A DNA stretch of 64,000 bases from an uncultured bacterium (GTDB taxonomy: Bacteria; Vulcanimicrobiota; Xenobia; Xenobiales; Xenobiaceae), in the NCBI GenBank assembly GCA_934636825.1, contig CAKUBG010000010.1:12185-76184 (forward strand). The letters are read 5' to 3'. Shown in pieces: positions 17,270 to 26,072 of the stretch (positions are counted from its first letter, which is position 1; the number at the start of each line of letters is the position of its first letter). Made by a program: the position numbers and the translations under genes. A model generated the notes under the pieces. The model saw only the letters and a program-made list of their open reading frames with translations, was not told the origin of the DNA and made no database searches.

Positions 17270-18091
17270 TTAGATGCCTTGGCTGCGTAAAAATTCACCC
17301 AGCAAGTTGAGGCATACGGTCTTGCGGTATTCAGCGCTGACGCGGCCGCGGGTCAAAACCAATTTATCACTATAAGCTTTAAGAAGTTCTTCCTTATATT
17401 CTTTGGCTTCAGCCAAGGTTTTGCCAATCATATGGGCTTCAAGTTCTTTGAAGCGCAATACGGTGTCGGCAACGGCACCGAAAGCAGCGCTGAAGCGGCA
17501 AATTTTGCCTTCTGCGTCAAGATTGAGCAAACCGGCAAAAGAGACGCGGGAAATTGCCAAAGCATTGCGACCGCCAACTTTTTCGTAGTAATAGTTGTTA
17601 AGACCGGCTTTAGGAATCAGTATTTCGGCAATAAGTTCATCTTCTGCCAAATCCAGTTTTTTGCGCCCCAAGTAAAATTTGTCAATATCAACTACACGCT
17701 CGCCGCGTAAGCTAACTAAGCGCAATTTGGCGTCGGTGACAAATTCGATCAGGACGGAGTCTGCTTTGGCTGAGCCGTTGCCTATGTTGCCTCCAAAAGT
17801 ACCGGCGTTGCGGATAGCCGGAGCGGCAATACGGGAGACGGCCTCTTTCATAAGTTGAGGCACTAAATCGGAAGCCAGCGCTTCGGTAAAAGTGACGGCA
17901 GCACCGATACGAATGTATTGCTCGTCTTCTTTTATCTGGCGCAACTCACTGAGCTTGCCCAAGAAAAGGTAGCTTACGCCTTTGCGGTTTTCCACCATAA
18001 GGTCAGTGCCACCGGCATAAGGAACCACATCATGCTTGGCTTTTATATCTAAAGCAGAGTGCAAATCGACGGGAACATATCCGTTTACCAT
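17270..18091 (-). CDS. Molybdenum hydroxylase FAD-binding subunit
   Basis: 273 residues of the CO-dehydrogenase/xanthine-dehydrogenase flavoprotein family. VPYAGGTDLMV is the FAD pyrophosphate loop near the N-terminus. NAGTFGGNIGNGSAKAD is the second flavin motif. Partner of the Fe-S and Mo subunits encoded just upstream. Its ATG overlaps the Fe-S gene end by 7 bp, with GGAG about 6-8 bases upstream. Length is close to XdhB/YgfM (about 260-290). Confidence 0.9.
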   Translation of the reverse strand: MVNGYVPVDLHSALDIKAKHDVVPYAGGTDLMVENRKGVSYLFLGKLSELRQIKEDEQYIRIGAAVTFTEALASDLVPQLMKEAVSRIAAPAIRNAGTFGGNIGNGSAKADSVLIEFVTDAKLRLVSLRGERVVDIDKFYLGRKKLDLAEDELIAEILIPKAGLNNYYYEKVGGRNALAISRVSFAGLLNLDAEGKICRFSAAFGAVADTVLRFKELEAHMIGKTLAEAKEYKEELLKAYSDKLVLTRGRVSAEYRKTVCLNLLGEFLRSQGI

Positions 18092-18558
18092 AAGCCTTCT
18101 CCTTCTTCAGCGGCATTTTTCACAGCGTTAACTATGGCATTGTAGCCAGTGCAACGGCATAAGTTGCCGGAGATGCCAATGCGAATCTCTTCTTCGCTGG
18201 GATGTTGGTTGGCCGAAAGAATTGACTCAGCGGCCAGAACCATGCCTGGAGTGCAAAAACCGCACTGTACGGCGGAAACTTCGGCGAAAGCTTTATCTAG
18301 CACTTTGAAGCGCTCGGTTTCGCGATAGCCTTCCATGGTGACAACTGTGCTGCCGCTGATAGCGCCCATGGCTACACAGCATGAGTTGATGAGTTTGCCA
18401 TCCAAAATAACTGAACAAGCGCCACATTCTCCCTCTTTGCATCCACATTTTACGGAAGTGCAGCGGTAGGTATCACGCAAGACGTCCAGCAATCTGTCGG
18501 TGGCTGAGCCGTTATAAACGACTTCTTTGCCATTCAGGACGAATCTTATATCGTTCAT
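18085..18558 (-). CDS. Molybdenum hydroxylase [2Fe-2S] subunit
   Basis: 157 residues, the usual XdhC/CoxS length. The first cluster is ligated by CGCKEGECGAC and a later Cys; the second by CGFCTPGM and CRCTGY. It passes electrons from the Mo centre to FAD. It lies between the Mo subunit (stop 5 bp before its ATG) and the FAD subunit (overlapping), clearly one operon. Confidence 0.93.
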   Translation of the reverse strand: MNDIRFVLNGKEVVYNGSATDRLLDVLRDTYRCTSVKCGCKEGECGACSVILDGKLINSCCVAMGAISGSTVVTMEGYRETERFKVLDKAFAEVSAVQCGFCTPGMVLAAESILSANQHPSEEEIRIGISGNLCRCTGYNAIVNAVKNAAEEGEGLW

Positions 18559-18562
18559 AGTA

Positions 18563-20686
18563 TTAGGCTTTCTCCTTTGTAAGCACCTTGATAGTGTCTT
18601 CAGCAGTGAAGGGGATGTGATTGAGAGTCACGCCACCCATAGCTTGTTCGAGGGCTTCCACATAAGCGCTGGGAATGCCGACCAAGGGAAGCTCACCGGC
18701 ACCTTTGGCACCGTAGGGGCCGTCAGGGTATTTGTCAACATGGAGTTGGCATTTGAGGACGGGTACGTCTACGCTGGTAGGGATAAGGTAGTCGGAGAAG
18801 GAGTTGTTGCGAATACGTCCTTTGTTGTCATAGTTCATAAACTCGGTAGAGGCGTATCCTATACCTTGCAACAAGCCGCCTTCCATCTGGCCCATAACGA
18901 TATTGTAATCGATAGGGGTACCTACATCGAAGGAAGCGTAAGCTCCTAAAATTTTGCTCAAACCAGTATAAGTATCGACTTCAACTTCAATAGCTTGAAC
19001 GCCCCAAGCGTAGGTGGGATAAGCGTCGCCTTGGAACTTATCGATATAGAAAGGAATCATGAAGTCGGGCTCCACGAAGCGCTCCTCGACCATCTGATCT
19101 TTGCCATCTTCCCACTGGCTGCGTAACTTAATGGCTGCTTTGCGCAACAATTCGCCTACAACCATAAGAGAACGAGAAGCTACGGTGGGGCCGGAGTCGG
19201 GCACGCGTGAGGTGTCAGGGTGATCGTAGAAAACTTTATTTAAAGGCAAATTGAGCTCGTGAGCTACGATCTTGGGGAAAGTTGTGCGCAAGCCTTGGCC
19301 TATTTCGCCATTGCAAGCTAAAATTTCTACAGTGCCGTCTTTGTATTTACGCAAACGAACCACGGCTTTAATGAAATCGCGTTCGCCTGAACCGGTGAAA
19401 CCGGCGCCATGGAAGTGCATAGAAATGCCTATGCCTTTGCGATAACGTCCACTTTGAGGCTTAGAATACTCTTCGTGTTTACGACGATAATCGCAAGCTT
19501 TGTCCACTTCTTCGATCATGTCAGGAAGAGGAATGGGGAAGTGGTACATGCCGGACGTGGAAGTACGGTCGCCTTTTTTCACTAAGTGAGCTTCTCTGAA
19601 CTTCAAGTCATCTATGCCCAAATCGCGAGCGATATGGATCATGATCATTTCTACGGCAAAGAAAGTTTGAGGTGCGCCAAAACCGCGATAAGCTCCACTG
19701 GGAGTCGTGTTGGTTTTTAAGGCGCGTCCGCGTACGTGTAAGTTTTCGATATTGTAGACACCGTCAGCGCATATTAAACCGCGCTGCAATACTACAGCCG
19801 ATAAGGTGGTATAGGCACCGGCATTAAACTTAACATCGATGTCCATAGCCGTAACTTTACCGTCTTTTACGGCCACTTTGTAAGTGCAAAGAGAAGGATG
19901 ACGTTTGGAGGTAAACTCTAAGTCTTCGCGGCGGCCGAAGACGCAACGCACAGGCTTGCCAATCGCTTTGGCCGCTACGGCTACCTGACAACCCAAAATG
20001 GACGGGAAGGCTTCTTTACCTCCGAAGCCGCCGCCAGTGACGTCCTGGTGTACGTGGACGTCAGCCGGGCCACAACCCAAAGCGCGCATAATGGCGCCGT
20101 GCACATAGTAGGCGCATTGCATAGAGCCGTGGACGTACATTCTACCGCCCTCTTCCGGTTCGGCCATCATACCTTGGGTCTCGAGGTAGGTTTGATCTTG
20201 GTAGCCGGTCTCAAATTCTTCTTCGTAAATTTTGTCGGCTTCCGCGAAGGCTTTTTCTATGTCGCCTTTGCCATATTCGTAGTTGAAGAAGGCTTCGTCG
20301 GCTTTACGCAAGTCGAGAACGGGCTCGAGCTCTTCGTATTCAACTTCGGTATTCTTAATAATATCTTCACAAACCGTTTCATCGGGGCCGCAGACCATAC
20401 CGATAGGCTCGCCGATATATTCCACAGTTTCGCGGGCGTATACGGGAGTGTCGTCACGAACGATATTCACGTTATTGTCTCCGGGAACATCGTTGCGATC
20501 TACATAGTAGTAGCCGTCGGGAAGTTCAGGCAACTTTACACCCAACAATTTGGCTTTGGCATATTTAGAGCGAAGCATTTTGCCGCAAAGAACGCCGTGT
20601 TTGTCAATATCTCCCACGAAGATGCTGCGTCCTGAAATTTTGGGCGCATGATCTTTCTTTACGACAGATTGAGAGATGGTTTCCAT
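18563..20686 (-). CDS. Xanthine dehydrogenase-type molybdopterin-binding subunit
   Basis: 707 residues of the aldehyde oxidase/xanthine dehydrogenase large-subunit family. Motifs: GGGFGGKEA, AYRGFGAPQ, GEIGQGL and GAKGAGEL near the C-terminus, the last holding the catalytic glutamate. It binds Mo-pterin (probably the cytosine dinucleotide form, given the MocA-like partner) and hydroxylates a heterocycle or aldehyde; the substrate is not readable. A strong AAGGAGGAG lies about 6 bases before its ATG and overlaps the end of the maturase gene, so the two are coupled. Confidence 0.9.
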   Translation of the reverse strand: METISQSVVKKDHAPKISGRSIFVGDIDKHGVLCGKMLRSKYAKAKLLGVKLPELPDGYYYVDRNDVPGDNNVNIVRDDTPVYARETVEYIGEPIGMVCGPDETVCEDIIKNTEVEYEELEPVLDLRKADEAFFNYEYGKGDIEKAFAEADKIYEEEFETGYQDQTYLETQGMMAEPEEGGRMYVHGSMQCAYYVHGAIMRALGCGPADVHVHQDVTGGGFGGKEAFPSILGCQVAVAAKAIGKPVRCVFGRREDLEFTSKRHPSLCTYKVAVKDGKVTAMDIDVKFNAGAYTTLSAVVLQRGLICADGVYNIENLHVRGRALKTNTTPSGAYRGFGAPQTFFAVEMIMIHIARDLGIDDLKFREAHLVKKGDRTSTSGMYHFPIPLPDMIEEVDKACDYRRKHEEYSKPQSGRYRKGIGISMHFHGAGFTGSGERDFIKAVVRLRKYKDGTVEILACNGEIGQGLRTTFPKIVAHELNLPLNKVFYDHPDTSRVPDSGPTVASRSLMVVGELLRKAAIKLRSQWEDGKDQMVEERFVEPDFMIPFYIDKFQGDAYPTYAWGVQAIEVEVDTYTGLSKILGAYASFDVGTPIDYNIVMGQMEGGLLQGIGYASTEFMNYDNKGRIRNNSFSDYLIPTSVDVPVLKCQLHVDKYPDGPYGAKGAGELPLVGIPSAYVEALEQAMGGVTLNHIPFTAEDTIKVLTKEKA

Positions 20687-21424
20687 TCAATCTCCTCCTT
20701 TGTCAGTCGCATTGTTTTTATTTGAAATCTTACGCAAACAGTTCTGATATTGGTCGCGGGTGTCTAAGTCTGTCCAGCAACCTAAATCGTCTACATCTAC
20801 AGTGTGTATAGATTCTTCATGAAGTTGCCAAAACCCGCGCAGTCCGTCTTTTCCGTTAAAATTAAGAATTTCTTTTATAAAAGAAGATGATATTAAAGGT
20901 GGATGCTTACGATAACCTTGCAAAAGGGGAAAAACGATAAAATCGCCTTCTTGGGGAATCGTTTTGTAAATAGCCAAATAGGTGTCCTTATCGATCATGG
21001 GCATATCGCCTGGCAGAAGAAAAAAAGCCTGACATTCCGGCATGGCAGCTAAGCCGATTTTTAAAGAGGTGAGCATGTCCGTTTCAGCGTAGCGCTCGTT
21101 GTACACTATAACGAAACGATTGCCTACGTAGCGTTTTTTGAGGAGCTCTTCTAATTCTTGGCCTCGGTAGCCTAACACTATAACAATTTGCTCTACTCCG
21201 GCCAGCAACATGGAGTCGATAGTGTTTTCGAGTACGGTCTTGCCGCGCAGAGGCATGAGCATTTTTAGCTCGCCCATACGACTTGATAAGCCCGCAGCCA
21301 AAATCAAACCGTTTATATGACAAGACGACGTGGCAAATCCAACGGTGGTTGTTCGCTTAGGCAAGGGGCATCTTGTCCTTTCTGAGCGGTCTTCTCCGGA
21401 TTGTTCTCTTCTAACAAAATTCAT
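20687..21424 (-). CDS. MocA/YgfJ-like molybdenum cofactor nucleotidyltransferase
   Basis: 245 residues. After a 36-residue N-terminal extension, NGLILAAGLSSRMGELK is the nucleotide-binding signature of the MobA/MocA family, and LLPGDMPMID carries the metal-binding aspartate. MocA makes molybdopterin cytosine dinucleotide, the cofactor used by xanthine dehydrogenase-type enzymes. The product is probably that maturase for the operon downstream. The extension is Arg/Thr-rich and has no ribosome site before its ATG, so the real start may be internal. Confidence 0.8.
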   Translation of the reverse strand: MNFVRREQSGEDRSERTRCPLPKRTTTVGFATSSCHINGLILAAGLSSRMGELKMLMPLRGKTVLENTIDSMLLAGVEQIVIVLGYRGQELEELLKKRYVGNRFVIVYNERYAETDMLTSLKIGLAAMPECQAFFLLPGDMPMIDKDTYLAIYKTIPQEGDFIVFPLLQGYRKHPPLISSSFIKEILNFNGKDGLRGFWQLHEESIHTVDVDDLGCWTDLDTRDQYQNCLRKISNKNNATDKGGD

Positions 21425-21451
21425 GTGTCTAAAGTGAGTCGCTTCTTAGAC

Positions 21452-22381
21452 CTATATCAAAGAAGTTTGGCGGAACAGGGTTTCAAAGCGGGCTTGAGCT
21501 ATGTCATTAAGTTCTTGTTCGTATACTTGATAAGCACGCATAAGCTGTTCACCTTTATCTGTAAGTTTGGTATGGCCACCTCTGCTGCCTCCGTGTTGGC
21601 GACTGACGATAGCATAACCAACTTCTTTTTCCAAACAATTGATCATATTCCAAGCTTTGGCATAGGACAACCCCATATGTATACAAGCTTGGCGCACAGA
21701 GTTCAAGTCAGCTATTAAAAATAAAAGTAACTTAAGGCGAGCGTTAAAAATAATTTGTTCGCTCTCTATATTTACTTTTATAGTAGGTGACAGCAATGAA
21801 TCGTTATGAGCTTTGAGATGACGTTTTAGTTGATCATCGTTATGGATATTGAGAAGTATGCCTTCATCTTCTACCGGAATCCAACGGCGGCTGACGCCAT
21901 ATGTGTCTATGGCCCCACGCAAACCTCCGTTGCCGACATAGGCCAAAATACGCTCCCACATATCATGACGCAAAATGATAGGATGGCCTCCGCGACCACG
22001 ACAAGAAGGAGCCACTATGGGAGCATCGCAACTGAGTATAGCTTTGAGGGTAGAAGGGAAAAACATCGGAGTGTTGACCGGAGTAAAAACTACTCGTTGG
22101 CACTTACCTTTTAAATAAGTGAGGCCCTGTTTCAGAGAAGCTAAAAGCTCAGGTTGCTCGCAATTATCAATGCGCAAAAAGATAACGCCACTACTGGCTA
22201 TTTGATGGATAACTTCAGACTCTCTGGTACCAGTGACAATAACGATAGGAAAAACATTCGCTTGCTGTAAAGTCAGTACGATCCGCTTTACTACAGGTAT
22301 AGAGCCGACCATTTTTAAAGGCTCGGCACTTTTTTTGCTGGCGGCTGCTATAATACCGCCTGTAGTTCCGAAGTATGTCAT
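21452..22381 (-). CDS. MobA-like domain fused to a ModE-type DNA-binding domain
   Basis: 309 residues in two parts. Residues 1-190 follow the MobA/MocA nucleotidyltransferase pattern (TGGIIAAAS, FTPVNTPMF, GGHPIILR), but the usual SxRMGxxK is replaced by SKKSAEPLK, so catalysis is doubtful. Residues 205-309 resemble the ModE/LysR-type winged helix: NARLKLLLFL, SVRQACIHMGLSYAKAWNMI, then GGSRGGHTKLTDKG, which is the ModE N-terminal signature. First gene of the molybdenum locus and probably its regulator, sensing a nucleotide or molybdopterin. A palindrome that could be its site lies at 22433-22450. Confidence 0.8.
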   Translation of the reverse strand: MTYFGTTGGIIAAASKKSAEPLKMVGSIPVVKRIVLTLQQANVFPIVIVTGTRESEVIHQIASSGVIFLRIDNCEQPELLASLKQGLTYLKGKCQRVVFTPVNTPMFFPSTLKAILSCDAPIVAPSCRGRGGHPIILRHDMWERILAYVGNGGLRGAIDTYGVSRRWIPVEDEGILLNIHNDDQLKRHLKAHNDSLLSPTIKVNIESEQIIFNARLKLLLFLIADLNSVRQACIHMGLSYAKAWNMINCLEKEVGYAIVSRQHGGSRGGHTKLTDKGEQLMRAYQVYEQELNDIAQARFETLFRQTSLI

Positions 22382-22432
22382 GTATTTTCTAAATCTCGCT
22401 ATCTTTTGTATGATAGGCTGTAGAGTTTGTTA

Positions 22433-22450
22433 TTTGCAAGTTATTGCAAA
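22433..22450. promoter_or_regulatory. Palindrome upstream of the MobA-ModE gene, candidate operator
   Basis: TTTGCAA-GTTA-TTGCAAA, a perfect 7-4-7 inverted repeat 52 bp before the start codon. The same ten bases TTTGCAAGTT recur at 22571-22580 in front of the divergent GNAT gene. An operator for the local winged-helix protein is an inference; the sequence does not match the Escherichia coli ModE site. Confidence 0.5.
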
Positions 22451-22609
22451 CAATATATCGGTAAAAATACTACGAAGTACGTTGTCACTGTTATAAAGTC
22501 TAAGATCAAAATATACTTAAAATTAGAAAGTGGCATGTATTCGAAGATTTGTGCCAAAATACGCTTTGTGTTTGCAAGTTTGTCAATATGTAACGAAAGG
22601 TAGCTCACC

Positions 22610-23290
22610 ATGGGTGACATGCTCAGTTTTTACGCCAATAAAAAAGTTGTGCTTCTCTCTGAATTGCGCTTTGGTTTATTGTTGCGCAAAATAGTACATT
22701 CAGATTTAATAGAAATTGCCGAGTGGATGAAAGACAAAGAATTAGTCCGTTATGCTTTTGGTGCTAAAACTTTAAGCGATTACGATTACCATTTTGCTTC
22801 TGACAGTTATATGCGCTTGGTAGCTAATCCCAATTCACCTTGCTATTTTTTGGCCGTTTGTGATATCCATTCAAAAATTTTGGGCTTAGGAAAATACGAT
22901 TTGCGCACTATGGAAGGCGTAGGTAAAGTCGCTCTGTCGGGGTTGATGATGGGCAGAAACAATCGTGGTCATGGCATAGGCACTAAAGCTATGGCCTTAA
23001 TGAATCGTTTTCTTTTTGAGAACGAAAAAGTAGACTTAGTGGAAATTGAAACGGCTGATTATAATTTGAGAGCCCAACGCTGTTTCAAAAGAATAGGTAT
23101 GGAAGAGTGTGAAAAATTGTACAGCTTAGAAGGAATAGTCGGTTATGGTTTAGGGGACAATGATGCTCCCAAAATTTTTATGCGTCTTCCCAAAGAAAAA
23201 TATTTCGCTGAGTTGGCTGCTGTAAATGGTATTTTGCCTGACGAGAAATTGCCTAAATTGTCAGAAACTAGAGATATTGAAGCCCCCTAA
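22610..23290 (+). CDS. GNAT-family N-acetyltransferase
   Basis: 226 residues. The core (about 20-185) has the RimJ/RimL-type layout. MGRNNRGHGIGTKAM is the acetyl-CoA pyrophosphate-binding motif A (RxxGxG/A). NLRAQRCFKRIGM is motif B. An AAAGG lies about 9 bases before the ATG. Divergent from the molybdenum cluster; the substrate is not predictable. It ends at a strong bidirectional terminator. Confidence 0.82.
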   Translation: MGDMLSFYANKKVVLLSELRFGLLLRKIVHSDLIEIAEWMKDKELVRYAFGAKTLSDYDYHFASDSYMRLVANPNSPCYFLAVCDIHSKILGLGKYDLRTMEGVGKVALSGLMMGRNNRGHGIGTKAMALMNRFLFENEKVDLVEIETADYNLRAQRCFKRIGMEECEKLYSLEGIVGYGLGDNDAPKIFMRLPKEKYFAELAAVNGILPDEKLPKLSETRDIEAP

Positions 23291-23312
23291 GTGGGTAAGA
23301 GTGTAATATATA

Positions 23313-23352
23313 AAAAGAGGCCGGTTCTCTATAAAAATAACCGGCCTCTTTT
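23313..23352. terminator. Bidirectional terminator
   Basis: AAAAGAGGCCGGTT (23313-23326) and AACCGGCCTCTTTT (23339-23352) pair over 14 bp between convergent genes. Confidence 0.93.
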
Positions 23353-23362
23353 CGTGAAGTGA

Positions 23363-25144
23363 TTATTTGCTCTGTTGCTCGAATTTAATCCAGAGAGCTT
23401 CGGTTTCTTCGGGTGTAGAGCTATCTACGCCGATAGCAAAGGAAGTAATGATGGCTTTACCTTGAGAGTCACGCAAAGTTAGCCAGCCGCAGAGTTTAGC
23501 CGGACTGGAACCTTGAGGCAAAGAAAGGGCGCTAAATTCCGGAAGTTTACCGGCTTTAATGGCAATGGTATTATCTTTTACTTCTATTTTGCTATAGGTT
23601 TGATCTTGGCTCGTCCAAGGACTTGCCGCCAACCAAGCGGTTGCATTTTTGCTATCGGCAAAGCTAAGAAAGGTATTGAAACCTACTCTGCCTTTAAAAG
23701 CTTTAGCTAATTGTAAGCCGAGCTGTTTGAAATTGCTTTGTCCTGTGCTATTAAAGCTAGCTGCCAATACAAGAGGTTGTACGCTATCACTTTCGGAGTT
23801 AGCCAGAGCGCTCCAACCTAAGTTTGGTACAGAAAGCAAATCTAGAACTTCAGTATCGCCACTTATAAGTGAAGGGGCCGGATCTACTTTTGTTATTAAA
23901 TCTGTTGCGTTGGTAGAAGAGGCAGCCAACTTGGCCAACTGATTTTTATATTGCTTGGGCAAGAGCAAGCGGCCGGACCAGGACTCGGCGTTAGCGTCTT
24001 TGCTGAGATATAAAGTGCTAGATTCTGGTAATTGGCAAGGAATTTCGCTGAATAATTTGCTGAAAGTTGCACTTTGGCAAACCAATTGCAAACTTGTATC
24101 CTGAGTAGGACGCAAAATGAGAGCTTCACTTTTGGGAGTGCGCTCTTGCAAAATACCGGTAGTCGCTTCAGGAGCGGACATCCAAACTTGGATATTTTTA
24201 AAAGCTGGCAGAGAGGAACATTCCGGCAATTGCTCCTTAACGTTGGCTATGGCGATAATAAAAGGAGCGTCAATTTTGAATGTGTTGGGCAATTCTTGCA
24301 AGCTCAGAGGAATATTGCGACTATCAAGCTCTTGGGCCAACTTACCGGCTGCGGTAATGGTATTTTCATAATAGGAGCCATTAGCTTGATTGTCGTGTGA
24401 CGGATCTTGAGCTTGCATTTGGGCCGAAATATCGGTTTGCTGCAATGCGTGCAAAACATTGGGGGTATCTTGAAGAGAAGCCAAGCGTTCTTGAGTAATG
24501 ATAGCTAAATCGCGAGTATCGCGCTCGGGCAAGTTGGAAGCTGCTTTGGCGCCAGAATCGTTGCTGGCGGAAGATTGATAATTGGCCGAAGCTAAGCCGG
24601 TTGTCGAATTGTAAATAGTTTTATGCTGTTTACCTGAACAAGTAATGGTAAATTGAGAACCATCACTTGTATATACTGCTTGGCCACCGTCAGGGCAGGG
24701 AGGAAAAGGAGAAACAGAAGAGGGGTAGGTCGATTTCTGGTTCCAAACCTCTTCGATATTGGAGGCTAAATCGAGCACATAAGCCTGGCATTGCGGAGTT
24801 GTAGTGGCATTTACCGCACTATCTTGAGGCATAATGGCTACTAAAATGCGAGCTTCTGGGTAGTTCTTCGATAACTCTCCGTTTTTAAAATCAGCTATTA
24901 GACCACAGCGTTCACGTAAAAAAGCACCAACTTGTTCCGGGGTACCTTCAAAAGCTAGAGGAGACGAAGAAGGCACTAAGCCTGTAAAGGGTGATTCTTG
25001 TGGAGTAAATAAAAAGCTGAAAATTCTGCCGATTAGCCAAATGCACAAATATAAAATAAATATTATCGCTAAAGCTGCTACGGCCAATCTTTTTCGATTG
25101 AGCTTACTGTTGCTTAAGTAATCAAGTATAGTGGCTATTTTCAA
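23363..25144 (-). CDS. Single-pass membrane-anchored uncharacterised protein
   Basis: 593 residues. A short cytoplasmic N-terminus is followed by a strongly hydrophobic helix at about 20-47 and a long Ser/Gln-rich extracytoplasmic part. Around residues 150-175, CPDGG followed by YTSDGSQFTITCSGKQH resembles the C-terminal motif seen in type IV pilin-like/competence pseudopilin proteins, but the rest is far longer than a pilin. I do not recognise the family. It lies alone, divergent from the HAD gene. Confidence 0.6.
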   Translation of the reverse strand: MKIATILDYLSNSKLNRKRLAVAALAIIFILYLCIWLIGRIFSFLFTPQESPFTGLVPSSSPLAFEGTPEQVGAFLRERCGLIADFKNGELSKNYPEARILVAIMPQDSAVNATTTPQCQAYVLDLASNIEEVWNQKSTYPSSVSPFPPCPDGGQAVYTSDGSQFTITCSGKQHKTIYNSTTGLASANYQSSASNDSGAKAASNLPERDTRDLAIITQERLASLQDTPNVLHALQQTDISAQMQAQDPSHDNQANGSYYENTITAAGKLAQELDSRNIPLSLQELPNTFKIDAPFIIAIANVKEQLPECSSLPAFKNIQVWMSAPEATTGILQERTPKSEALILRPTQDTSLQLVCQSATFSKLFSEIPCQLPESSTLYLSKDANAESWSGRLLLPKQYKNQLAKLAASSTNATDLITKVDPAPSLISGDTEVLDLLSVPNLGWSALANSESDSVQPLVLAASFNSTGQSNFKQLGLQLAKAFKGRVGFNTFLSFADSKNATAWLAASPWTSQDQTYSKIEVKDNTIAIKAGKLPEFSALSLPQGSSPAKLCGWLTLRDSQGKAIITSFAIGVDSSTPEETEALWIKFEQQSK

Positions 25145-25342
25145 TATTATAATTTCCTGACTTATAAGCTATGGGCTGCTCTTAATCGTATAAGCGGCAC
25201 AAACGGGCCCTCTGTTTCTAGCTAAAGATGTTTTTCCCTACCGCTTTTATGGTGGGCTTATTGACTGACATTTTGGCAGGGTGGATAGCTTTTCTCTAGA
25301 AAATTAGCTCTAATTAAGGCAGAAAAGGAAGATTCAAAGGCG

Positions 25343-25993
25343 GTGCTGTTTTTCGGACGTAAGCCGATTAAACTTGTTTTGTTTGATGTTGGTGGAGTTT
25401 TTGTTGACGCGGAGTTGGATCGTTATGTACAACTGGGTTGTGCAGCTTTTCAGACTAATCCCAATTCTTTGCGCCGTGAAATTGCTCAAAAACTTCCCGA
25501 TTTTGAAATGGGAAAGCTCGATTCAGAAAGCTTCTGGCGAGAAATAGGTGAAAGTCTGTGGCAAAGCGGCGAAGGTAGCCGCAGCATTGTCAGTAATTGT
25601 GCCGATTTTTGGAAAAATATTTTCCGCGCTACACTCACTATCGATGAACGTTTATTACAGCTCACGGAAGAACTGCGCCGCAATGGGTGCGCGGTGGGTG
25701 CTTTAAGTAATACTATAGCTGAGCATGCTGATATTTTGGAAGAAGTGGGGTTTTATAAATATTTTGATCCTTGCATTCTTTCTTGCCGGGTAGGAATGCG
25801 CAAACCGCAAGCTGAGATCTTTAAGCTGGCTGCTCAAGTAGCCGGAGTTCCTCTCAAGCAATGTCTTTTTGTTGACGATCAAAGTGGCAATATTAAAGCG
25901 GCCAAATCGGCCGGAATGGATGGTTTGGTTTTTACTTCCACTGAACAGCTTTATAAAGATTTAGTACAAAAAAAATTATTGCACGCAAATTAA
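25343..25993 (+). CDS. HAD-superfamily hydrolase, subclass IA
   Basis: 216 residues. Motif I is FDVGGVF, with the nucleophile Asp followed by a Gly where many phosphatases have a second Asp, as in YihX-like sugar phosphatases. Motif II is ALSNT, motif III the Lys in RKPQAEIF, and motif IV VDDQSGNI. The start is GTG with AAAGG close upstream. Likely a small-molecule phosphatase of unknown substrate; YihX (alpha-glucose-1-phosphate) is the closest analogue by motif I. MalQ, convergent next door, may be only coincidental. Confidence 0.8.
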   Translation: MLFFGRKPIKLVLFDVGGVFVDAELDRYVQLGCAAFQTNPNSLRREIAQKLPDFEMGKLDSESFWREIGESLWQSGEGSRSIVSNCADFWKNIFRATLTIDERLLQLTEELRRNGCAVGALSNTIAEHADILEEVGFYKYFDPCILSCRVGMRKPQAEIFKLAAQVAGVPLKQCLFVDDQSGNIKAAKSAGMDGLVFTSTEQLYKDLVQKKLLHAN

Positions 25994-26003
25994 GTATATA
26001 AGT

Positions 26004-26052
26004 AAAAAAAACTTCCACTATGAACTTTTAGTTTAAAGCGGAAGCTTTTTTT
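26004..26052. terminator. Terminator between HAD gene and malQ
   Basis: An A-rich arm ending CTTCC (26012-26016) pairs with GGAAG (26040-26044), with A tract and T tract (26046-26052) extending the stem. The large loop lowers confidence slightly. Confidence 0.75.
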
Positions 26053-26072
26053 ACTTTTTAGTAGCTTATAAA

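Noticed and set aside
20048..20635. 195-residue plus-strand open frame inside the molybdenum subunit gene
   Set aside because: It is antisense to a clear xanthine dehydrogenase-type gene, and its composition (Val/Phe/Gly runs) is that of a reverse-frame artefact.
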